DNA of 11,724 nucleotides from Burkholderia sp. Lineage in GTDB: Bacteria; Pseudomonadota; Gammaproteobacteria; Burkholderiales; Burkholderiaceae. The position numbers and the translations under genes are program-made. The stretch is from positions 1 through 11,724 of the forward strand of contig NZ_JAHACR010000113.1 in the NCBI RefSeq assembly GCF_018375725.1, written 5' to 3'. Of the stretch, positions 1 through 4,780 are shown piece by piece (positions within the stretch are counted from its first letter, which is position 1; every line of letters starts with the position of its first letter). The notes below the pieces were generated by a model, which was given only the letters and a program-made list of their open reading frames with translations, was not told where the DNA came from and made no database searches.

Positions 1-1
1 G

Positions 2-88
2 AGAGCGGCCAAGCTCCAGTCCCGCGGGCTAGCGGCTTTACTTGTGCTGCTAGCGGTCCGGCTGGCCGTGATGTCCCGCCCCATCTGA
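2..88 (+). CDS. C-terminal end of a membrane protein (partial, possibly LysE/RhtB-type exporter)
   Basis: Reading frame 2 is open from the left edge and ends with TGA at 86-88, giving about 28 residues. They consist of a short basic stretch followed by a strongly hydrophobic segment (GLAALLVLLAVRLAVMSRPI) and the stop. This has the look of the last transmembrane helix of an inner-membrane permease; LysE/RhtB-type exporters often end with a similar 'G-x-x-L-x-x-x-G-x-R-L-A' helix. The family assignment is a guess from this tail alone. The gene ends 47 bases before the next start, on the same strand, so the two could be co-transcribed. Confidence 0.35.
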   Translation, partial: RAAKLQSRGLAALLVLLAVRLAVMSRPI

Positions 89-135
89 GCACTTGGTGAA
101 GCGCCGCTCAGCCCCTACTGCGTGGAGAACCGTAG

Positions 136-474
136 ATGTACATCGCAGCCTTTATCTATAAGCCGGGCGAGGTCGACGAAGAATTTCATCGCCTAAGCGC
201 CATAATCAATGAAGTGGCGGCCAGCCTGTCCGGCTTTCTCGGCGCGGAATCCTGGCGATCAGCCGATGGACGGCTGGTGAACGCCAGCTATTACTGGCGG
301 GACGAGGAATCGCTCAAGGCATTTGCCTCTGCCCCAATGCATCTGGACGCCAAACGACAGTTCCGGAAATGGTATGGCGGATATCACGTCGTCGTATCGA
401 AAGTGGAGCGAGCGTATGGAGATGGGGCGTTCGAGCACTTCGTGCCTGACTCAAGGCGGCCGAGAACCCGTTGA
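136..474 (+). CDS. ABM-fold (antibiotic biosynthesis monooxygenase-like) small protein
   Basis: Protein of 112 residues. The pattern fits the dimeric ferredoxin-like alpha+beta barrel of the ABM superfamily: a first beta strand (MYIAAFIYKPG), a helix, 'GFLGAESWRSADG', then 'NASYYWRDEESLKAF' and 'PMHLDAKRQFRKWYGGYHVVV', with the conserved Tyr-Trp and a His about 15 residues later that recur in the family. Members include cofactor-independent monooxygenases acting on polyketide or quinone-like substrates, but many have unknown substrates, so no reaction is assigned. The start is supported by GGAGA at 124-128, seven bases before the ATG. The last ~15 residues (rich in Arg/Pro) extend past the usual domain end. 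The family call is reasonably safe; the function is not known. Confidence 0.75.
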   Translation: MYIAAFIYKPGEVDEEFHRLSAIINEVAASLSGFLGAESWRSADGRLVNASYYWRDEESLKAFASAPMHLDAKRQFRKWYGGYHVVVSKVERAYGDGAFEHFVPDSRRPRTR

Positions 475-643
475 TCCTTGCCTCTTTGTAGCGACAATCC
501 GCAATGGGAAAGCGGACCGGTTGGTGCGTTCTTCGATACAGCTGCAACGTGGGCCCAAGGACGGACTCCGGTTTTACAACGTTCCTTCGAACCTGTGGCG
601 CCGTGTTGCCGATATTCTGACCGCTGCCAAGGAATACGAGTAG
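416..643 (+). CDS. Small hypothetical protein overlapping the 3' end of the ABM gene
   Basis: A 75-residue reading frame in a different phase from the ABM gene, overlapping its last 59 bases and then running alone to a TAG at 641-643. GGAG at 405-408 lies seven bases before ATG 416. The non-overlapping part reads like a real, evolved protein (…LFVATIRNGKADRLVRSS… then …GLRFYNVPSNLWRRVADIL…), with alternating hydrophobic and charged residues and a helical C-terminus. I do not recognise a family. The start is uncertain (ATG 416 or 422, or a later start), and the upstream part could be spurious. It may be a conserved small protein or the 3' remnant of a longer gene whose front was lost. Confidence 0.35.
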   Translation: MEMGRSSTSCLTQGGREPVDPCLFVATIRNGKADRLVRSSIQLQRGPKDGLRFYNVPSNLWRRVADILTAAKEYE

Positions 644-675
644 CCGCTCGCGGCCCCTCCCGATCCCGCTCGACA

Positions 676-708
676 AGAGCCGCCGTTCACGGATTCGGCG
701 GCCGCTCT
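676..708. terminator. Possible hairpin between convergent genes
   Basis: AGAGCCGCCG (676-685) can pair with CGGCG (696-700) and GCTCT (704-708), leaving a 10-base loop and a 3-base bulge (701-703). It sits where the plus-strand small ORF and the minus-strand acetyltransferase converge; the acetyltransferase stop codon lies in the loop. There is no clear U-tract on either side, so intrinsic termination is only a suggestion. Confidence 0.25.
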
Positions 709-1250
709 CGACGCAAAATTAGCACCGACTTGCCGCGATAGGTGGTCTCATTCTCGATCTCGTACGAGAGTTTTTTTGCCAAGGCTAGCGATGCGAGATT
801 GTCCGGAGCGATGATGCACACAGTTTCCTGGCAGCGAGAATCTGCCTCCAGCCACTGTAAGGCGGCCACTGCCGCTTCGGTAGCGTAGCCAAGTCCTTGA
901 GAGTCTTTTGCAATCATCCAGCCGATTTCGTGTACCTTGTCGAAGTCGGGAGTTAGTGTTCGCTTGAAACGAAAGAATCCCACCTCGCCTACGAATTTCC
1001 TGCCTATCCTTTCCCTGACAATCCAATGACCGAACCCAAGAAGCCCCCAGTGTCCCACTATTCGGTGTAAGCGAGCCCAAACCTCTTCCCGCGTGAGAGG
1101 CGAATCGATAACTTGGGCGACAACCTCTCTGTCTGACCACATCAAATGCATTTCCTCGAAATCATCGATGGTGGGCGGAGTAAGTACGAGTCGGTCGGTT
1201 TCCAGCGAAACGGTGCGATAGGACGTGTTGCTAGGGCTGGCTGAGAACAT
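687..1250 (-). CDS. GNAT family N-acetyltransferase (RimJ/RimL-like)
   Basis: Protein of 187 residues with the GNAT plan for this branch: 'LETDRLVLTPPTIDDFEEM' at residues 16-34 (the usual N-terminal 'teRLxLRpxxxxDaxxl' motif), the core strand 'HEIGWMIAKD' at 107-116, the acetyl-CoA pyrophosphate loop 'SQGLGYATEA' at 117-126 (pattern Q/R-x-x-G-x-G/A), and 'PDNLASLALAKKLSYE' at 149-164, the C-terminal motif of proteins that use acetyl-CoA to acetylate an amine on a protein N-terminus, antibiotic or small metabolite. The substrate cannot be told from sequence. The only plausible start is ATG at 1250; a Shine-Dalgarno is weak. Directly upstream lie a 7+4+7 palindrome and a decayed toxin gene on the same strand, in the position where an antitoxin gene would be expected, so the acetyltransferase may have been joined there by rearrangement. 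Confidence 0.87.
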   Translation of the reverse strand: MFSASPSNTSYRTVSLETDRLVLTPPTIDDFEEMHLMWSDREVVAQVIDSPLTREEVWARLHRIVGHWGLLGFGHWIVRERIGRKFVGEVGFFRFKRTLTPDFDKVHEIGWMIAKDSQGLGYATEAAVAALQWLEADSRCQETVCIIAPDNLASLALAKKLSYEIENETTYRGKSVLILRRERPPNP

Positions 1251-1301
1251 TGCTTGAGATGTTATGGCGATCCGATAATGTACCTGTTCATAAAGCCGCG
1301 C

Positions 1302-1319
1302 GTTAGCGTAACCGCTAAC
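1302..1319. promoter_or_regulatory. 18-bp inverted repeat upstream of the GNAT gene
   Basis: GTTAGCG-TAAC-CGCTAAC is a perfect 7-bp inverted repeat with a 4-base centre, 52 bases before the acetyltransferase start and right at the recognisable end of the decayed toxin gene. It could be an operator for the minus-strand gene or a small hairpin. There is no further evidence of function. Confidence 0.3.
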
Positions 1320-1481
1320 CCAGTAGTATTAGATCACACGCAGACCGCCGGTTCCCTTGATCTAGTAGCCAGCCTCGGGATTGACCAGCCGCACTTTCTG
1401 TAAGACGGCGTACTCGTCATCCGCGAGGTAGTTTTCGCGTTCGCGGAGAAACGGAGGGAGTTCAATGAAGGCCGCTTTCAT
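1320..1481 (-). pseudogene. Decayed HigB/RelE-family toxin gene
   Basis: From ATG at 1481 the minus strand reads 'MKAAFIELPPFLRERENYL' and then 'DDEYAVLQKVRLVNPEAG', the typical N-terminal half of HigB-2/RelE-like mRNA interferases (usual length roughly 100-115 residues). An in-frame TAG at 1362-1364 cuts it at 39 residues. Reading past the stop gives 'IKGTGGLR', which is the next conserved family block, then directly 'VI', a second stop (TAA, 1329-1331) and 'YYW'. In intact relatives the 'GTGGLRK…' block is separated by about 20 residues from 'GGLRVIYYYW', so an internal stretch has probably been lost between two similar GGLR-coding segments. Toxins of this family cleave ribosome-bound mRNA and are neutralised by a neighbouring antitoxin, usually an HTH protein. 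No antitoxin follows; the next gene is a GNAT. The copy is certainly non-functional as sequenced. Confidence 0.72.
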
Positions 1482-1486
1482 CGAAA

Positions 1487-1514
1487 AATATACGCTATTT
1501 GCGTATGATTTCAA
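1487..1514 (-). promoter_or_regulatory. Promoter and palindromic operator of the decayed toxin gene
   Basis: On the minus strand TTGAAA (plus 1509-1514) and TATATT (plus 1487-1492) are separated by 16 bases, a good sigma-70 pair. A perfect inverted repeat ATACGC-TATTT-GCGTAT (1490-1506) fills the spacer and overlaps the -10, the place where toxin-antitoxin complexes usually bind to repress their own operon. The -10 ends only five bases before the toxin ATG, so a transcript would be essentially leaderless. The promoter looks intact although the gene it served is dead. Confidence 0.55.
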
Positions 1515-1549
1515 GGAGTGGTGTTGATGAAGGGGCGGCGGCATCTACT

Positions 1550-1581
1550 CACAAATACTGTGTAAATAAACAGTATTTGTG
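1550..1581. promoter_or_regulatory. LexA/SOS-box-like palindrome
   Basis: Two perfect 12-base arms, CACAAATACTGT (1550-1561) and ACAGTATTTGTG (1570-1581), flank an 8-base AT-rich centre. The inner 20 bases (1556-1575), TACTGTGTAAATAAACAGTA, match the enterobacterial/betaproteobacterial LexA consensus CTGT-N8-ACAG, including the flanking TA on both sides. It lies 62 bases upstream of the plus-strand GNAT start and about 70 bases upstream of the decayed toxin on the minus strand. A terminator is unlikely because the stem is AT-rich and has no U-tract. Binding by LexA is inferred from consensus only. Confidence 0.5.
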
Positions 1582-1643
1582 GCAATATCGTTCTTCCACA
1601 AACAAGAGCGTCGCGAACTACCGTTAATCCCACCGGAGACCCT

Positions 1644-2078
1644 ATGCCTAGCCACGAAATCATCGTCACTGATGTGATCGACGAAGCCGAACTCAAAGCA
1701 ATCGAAGATGGTTTGAACCAGTTCAACGACGACCACGTAGGTTATGGTGATCGGCAACCGCTGGCCGTGTACGTGCGCGATCAGGACAGTGGCGAGTTTG
1801 TTGGCGGCGCGGTTGGCCGGTCTTCGTTCGGGCTGCTGTTCCTTGATTTGCTTTTTCTTCCGAAAACCGTGCGCGGCAAGGGCATGGGCGCGCAGATCCT
1901 GCAAAGATTCGAAGAAGAAGGGCGCCGTCGGGGATGCAAATCGGCCGTGGTCTACACCATCAGCTTCCAGGCGCCAGAGTTTTATGTGCGTCATGGCTGG
2001 ACGCTATTCGGCACGATTCCCTGCGATCCGCCCGGCACCTCGCGAGTCTTTCTCAGCAAGGCGCTCAATACGCATTGA
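1644..2078 (+). CDS. GNAT family N-acetyltransferase
   Basis: Protein of 144 residues, the normal size of a minimal GNAT domain. Core features are 'AVYVRDQDSGEFVGGAVG' (residues 41-58, strands 2-3), 'LLFLDLLFLPKTVRGKGMGA' (64-83), which holds the central strand and the acetyl-CoA loop R-G-K-G-M-G, and 'SFQAPEFYVRHGWTLFGTI' (107-125), the F-Y-x-x-x-G-W motif that closes the domain. Relatives with this 'GRSSFGLLFLDLLFLP' core are small-substrate acetyltransferases of unknown specificity. GGAG at 1635-1638, five bases before the ATG, supports the start. The strong LexA-like palindrome upstream raises the possibility of DNA-damage control; no other gene follows closely enough to form an operon. 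Confidence 0.88.
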   Translation: MPSHEIIVTDVIDEAELKAIEDGLNQFNDDHVGYGDRQPLAVYVRDQDSGEFVGGAVGRSSFGLLFLDLLFLPKTVRGKGMGAQILQRFEEEGRRRGCKSAVVYTISFQAPEFYVRHGWTLFGTIPCDPPGTSRVFLSKALNTH

Positions 2079-2120
2079 ATCCCAACCTGGCATCCGCAGG
2101 TAAGATCCCAAAGGGTGTCT

Positions 2121-2188
2121 GGATAGTCGTCGCATGGACGACATCCGACACCCCAACGACTTCCCGCCGCTGACCCCCGAGCAGATTC
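2121..2188 (+). repeat. 68-bp direct repeat, copy 1
   Basis: This segment matches 6461-6528 in the same orientation: the first 25 bases are identical and about 61 of 68 bases match overall, with differences only after base 25. Both copies contain an ATG 13 bases in, embedded in a small palindrome GTCGTC-GCATG-GACGAC, and both encode 'MDDI(R/K)H(P/S)NDFPPLT'. The two copies bracket about 4.3 kb. The origin is not recognised; a fragment of a dispersed gene or insertion sequence is likely. Confidence 0.65.
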
Positions 2189-2349
2189 AAAGATTGGTGG
2201 AGTCTATTCAAGATGCCTTCGGCGGCAATTTCACACGAACCGCCTTCGTCAATCACCTGCTTTTCGGCGGCGACCTATCGCGAGCTATCTTCATCGACTC
2301 TAAGTTGCAGGCCCTTCGGGCGGCTGTTCGCGTATCGCTACTGCGATAG
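2134..2349 (+). CDS. Small hypothetical ORF, probable gene fragment
   Basis: 71 codons starting inside the 68-bp repeat and ending TAG at 2347-2349. The N-terminal part, 'MDDIRHPNDFPPLTPEQIQR', is shared with a second truncated copy at 6474 and reads like a genuine protein start; the following ~30 residues ('ESIQDAFGGNFTRTAFVNHL' and on) are also protein-like. The last ~17 codons merely overlap the convergent transporter gene and are its antisense. The 'x-L-T-P-E-Q-I' element resembles the beginning of IS66-type transposase subunits, but I cannot confirm this. There is no good Shine-Dalgarno. Most likely a 5' fragment of a dispersed gene fused to unrelated DNA. Confidence 0.3.
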   Translation: MDDIRHPNDFPPLTPEQIQRLVESIQDAFGGNFTRTAFVNHLLFGGDLSRAIFIDSKLQALRAAVRVSLLR

Positions 2350-3199
2350 CGCTGCCGACGATCAACGCAATGCCGACGATTGCGACGATACTGAGTGTCT
2401 CGCCCCACAAGACATATCCGAAAAGCGTTGCCCAGATGATGCTTGTGTAGGTGTACGGTGCCAGAACCGCAGCGTCAGAGCGTCGTACGGCAATGGTAAA
2501 GAGAAGTTGCCCGATGGTAGCGAAAGCGGCAAGCAGTGCCATGATTACCAGATCCATGATGGTCGGGAGCCGCCATGCAAAAAATAGGGACACTCCAGTT
2601 ACCAGGGTCCCCACGACCGTGAAAAACAATACGGTCATGCCGGAGTCGTCACTGCTTCTGATTCGCAGTATCTGGATCATCGAGAGCGCACCGCACACGG
2701 CACTCGATATCAGCAAGGCTGGCCCAATCCAGCTAGACTGAGCCCCCTGGGGGCGAACAACAAGCAGAACGCCAATGAAACCAATCAGCGCTGCAATTGC
2801 ATTCCGAACGAGCAAACGTTCTCTGAGCAGAAAAGGTGCGAGAACGATAACGAACAACGCTTCCGAATAGACGATCGCTACCGCTTCGCTCAACGGTAGA
2901 TAAGGCAGGCCGGCGAAGAACAATGCCGACGCGCCGATCAGCGTCAAAGCACGGATAGCCTGCCCTCGGACGTCTAGGTTACGAATCCGGGCAGCGATCG
3001 AGCGGCCGCGCAAACAGACGGCAAGTGCCGGGACGACACCAAAAAACATGCGAAAGAAGGTGACTTCGTTTGCCGGGTAGCTCAATGCGACCAATTTACC
3101 AAGCGCATCGACGATCGCAAAACAAAGCATGGAGCCCAGTATTAGGGCTATGCTTTGACGCCGAGCTATCCGATCCGTCAGAAGAGAGTCAATCTGCAT
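2300..3199 (-). CDS. EamA/DMT-superfamily inner-membrane transporter
   Basis: Protein of 299 residues with about ten hydrophobic segments arranged as two repeated EamA halves, the standard drug/metabolite transporter design. First half: 'SIALILGSMLCFAIVDALGK' near the N-terminus, a basic cytoplasmic loop (RGRSIAARIRN), then 'PLSEAVAIVYSEALFVIVLA' with the 'LRERL' motif and 'GFIGVLLVVRP' that end each EamA domain in this family. The second half closes with 'APYTYTSIIWATLFGYVLWGE', where 'W-A-x-x-x-G-x-x-x-x-G-E' is the matching signature. The substrate is unknown; relatives export amino acids or metabolites. I prefer ATG at 3199, with AGAGG four bases upstream, over an in-frame TTG at 3229. 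It is a single gene, convergent with the fragment at 2134. Confidence 0.9.
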   Translation of the reverse strand: MQIDSLLTDRIARRQSIALILGSMLCFAIVDALGKLVALSYPANEVTFFRMFFGVVPALAVCLRGRSIAARIRNLDVRGQAIRALTLIGASALFFAGLPYLPLSEAVAIVYSEALFVIVLAPFLLRERLLVRNAIAALIGFIGVLLVVRPQGAQSSWIGPALLISSAVCGALSMIQILRIRSSDDSGMTVLFFTVVGTLVTGVSLFFAWRLPTIMDLVIMALLAAFATIGQLLFTIAVRRSDAAVLAPYTYTSIIWATLFGYVLWGETLSIVAIVGIALIVGSAIAVAIREQPPEGPAT

Positions 3200-3576
3200 G
3201 CGACCTCTGCCAAGAATAGCCGCAAGCAACCATTCACCGTATTGGTTGCTGCCGCTCGAGCGATTGATGAAATCTGCTCATTCGTATTATCCACAATACG
3301 TCACGTCACATTGACCGGCACCTGAATCCACACTTGCCCGCGTGCGGCTATCTTTCTGGAACTCGGATTAAGGCCAGTGTGACGCTCAATGCGCGGATGG
3401 CGTGAGTGCGCTAGTATCTTCACGGTCAATTGGAGCATAGCATGACGGAAAGCGAGATAGACCTCGCAATTGCAGCAACGCGCATCAACCGAGCTTGAAG
3501 AAGCAACCGGATCATCGATCGTCTGTCGCGGCAGCGCGGCGATCTCCGTTTTGGGCGTCACATGGAGGGAGCGGCT
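3200..3576. other. Non-coding gap between transporter and aldo/keto reductase
   Basis: This holds the divergent upstream regions of both genes. Visible in it are a palindrome CGTATT-ATCCAC-AATACG at 3283-3300, about 84 bases upstream of the transporter start, which could be an operator, and an 18-codon ORF at 3442-3498 (MTESEIDLAIAATRINRA) with GGAG six bases before it. That ORF is in the same phase as the reductase and is separated from it by one TGA. It may be a leader peptide or the remains of a longer upstream reading frame. No RNA gene is apparent. Confidence 0.4.
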
Positions 3577-4596
3577 GTGCAGCACAGATGGCTTGGACAC
3601 AATGAATTGTTGGTGCCGGTGCTTACGCTTGGCACGGCGAGTTTTTCTTCCGTCAACGCGTGGTCCGACAAGGACGGAACGAAAGCGCGCCGGCTCGTAG
3701 ACATTTGCCTCGATGCTGGCTTAAATATGTTCGATACCGCCGACGTCTATTCGAACGGCGATGCAGAAGTTGCGTTGGGGCGTGCCATTGCCGGGCGGCG
3801 TAGCCAGGTAATCATTTCGTCCAAGGCTGGCCTGCGCAGCGGGTCTGGTCCTGATGACGTCGGCGCGTCACGCCGGCATTTGATAGATGCCGTCAACGGG
3901 ACATTGCGCCGGCTCGGCACCGACTACATCGACTTGTTTCAACTACATACATTCGATGCGCTTACGCCCCTTGAGGAGACTTTGCTAACACTGGACGATC
4001 TTGTTCGCGCAGGAAAGATCAGGTACCTCGGCGTTTCGAATTTTTCTGGTTGGCAATTAATGAAGTCGCTGGCCGTTGCGCAGAAAAATGACTGGAAGCG
4101 CTATATCGCCCACCAAGTGTATTACTCGCTGATTGGACGAGATTATGAGCGAGAGCTTATGCCATTAGGCATCGACCAAGGCGTCTCAGCGTTGGTGTGG
4201 AGCCCACTTGGGTGGGGGCGTCTTCGCCCGAAAACGTATCGGAGTAGCGGAAGTCGGTCTCACGACGCCACGCCACCTTATGTTCCGCCGGTGGACGAGG
4301 GGGTATTGGGCCGAGTCATCGCTGAGCTGTCCCGAATCGCAAGCGAGACCGGCAGAAGTGAGGTGCAGATTGCGTTGAACTGGTTGCTTCAGAGGCCCAC
4401 AGTTGCGAGCCTCATCATAGGTGTGAGCAGCGAGTCGCAGCTTATACACAATATCGAGGTGATCGGCTGGAGCTTGTCTGGTGAACACATCAGGAGGCTC
4501 GACACTGCAAGCGCGACAGGAAGTCCCTACCCGTACTGGCATCAAGAGGCCTTCCCTGAACGAAATCCTTCCCCTAAATTTTATCCAAAGACGTGA
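3577..4596 (+). CDS. Aldo/keto reductase family oxidoreductase
   Basis: Protein of 339 residues counted from GTG 3577. It is a cytoplasmic NADP(H)-dependent TIM-barrel enzyme that reduces carbonyls or oxidises alcohols. The AKR tetrad is visible: Asp53 and Tyr58 in 'MFDTADVYSNGDAEVALG', Lys83 in 'IISSKAG', and His124 in 'YIDLFQLHTFD'. Further family marks are 'IRYLGVSNFSGWQL', the 'YSLIGRDYERELMPL' segment and the cofactor-binding 'IIGVSSESQLIHNIEVIGW' near the C-terminus. It is closest in layout to the Tas/YghZ-type AKR group; the substrate is unknown. The GTG start is favoured because GGAGGGAG (3564-3571) lies just upstream and the protein then begins 'QHRWLG', as relatives do. ATG 3562 would add five residues and has no ribosome site. 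Confidence 0.9.
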   Translation: MQHRWLGHNELLVPVLTLGTASFSSVNAWSDKDGTKARRLVDICLDAGLNMFDTADVYSNGDAEVALGRAIAGRRSQVIISSKAGLRSGSGPDDVGASRRHLIDAVNGTLRRLGTDYIDLFQLHTFDALTPLEETLLTLDDLVRAGKIRYLGVSNFSGWQLMKSLAVAQKNDWKRYIAHQVYYSLIGRDYERELMPLGIDQGVSALVWSPLGWGRLRPKTYRSSGSRSHDATPPYVPPVDEGVLGRVIAELSRIASETGRSEVQIALNWLLQRPTVASLIIGVSSESQLIHNIEVIGWSLSGEHIRRLDTASATGSPYPYWHQEAFPERNPSPKFYPKT

Positions 4597-4600
4597 ACCG

Positions 4601-4771
4601 ATCAGGGTAGTGAACGACTGCTTTCGCGAATTAGGAACGTCCGCATACACGAATGCCCTGATGAGCAAGAACATCGTTCTCTACTTGAAAATTGGCTACC
4701 TTGAAATGGGACGACGCCCACATCCGACGCGCGCCGGTTCCACGATTGTCGATATGGCAAAACGCCATTGA
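4601..4771 (+). pseudogene. C-terminal remnant of a GNAT acetyltransferase
   Basis: An open frame ending TGA 4769-4771 contains 'TNALMSKNIVLYLKIGYLEM' followed by 'GRR' and 'STIVDMAKRH'. This is the classic last third of a GNAT protein ('L-Y-T-N-x-x-M-x-x-N-x-x-L-Y-x-x-x-G-Y-x-E-x-x-R', ending in 'V-x-M-x-K'). The preceding GNAT core (acetyl-CoA loop) is absent: upstream, the frame runs into the antisense phase of the reductase end. No start or ribosome site is apparent. It is best explained as a leftover of a third acetyltransferase gene. It ends nine bases from the convergent serine hydrolase gene. Confidence 0.58.
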
Positions 4772-4780
4772 ACTAGCTGC

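Noticed and set aside
1302..1319. Integron attC-like core (GTTAGCG…CGCTAAC) near GNAT and toxin genes, which are common cassette genes
   Set aside because: The cores do not fit GTTRRRY/RYYYAAC, there is no long attC stem between them, and no integrase or repeated attC sites occur.
1527..1565. 12-codon ORF with AAGGAG in front
   Set aside because: Too short to defend as a gene; it runs into the palindrome and may be a chance or leader remnant.
1550..1581. Intrinsic terminator reading of the 12-base-arm palindrome
   Set aside because: The stem is AT-rich, no U-tract follows on either strand, and no gene ends just before it; the LexA-box reading fits better.
3301..3438. Minus-strand frame with a weak resemblance to the HU/IHF tail (TG-x-NP … AAR)
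   Set aside because: Too short and gapped a match, with no start or upstream domain; probably chance.
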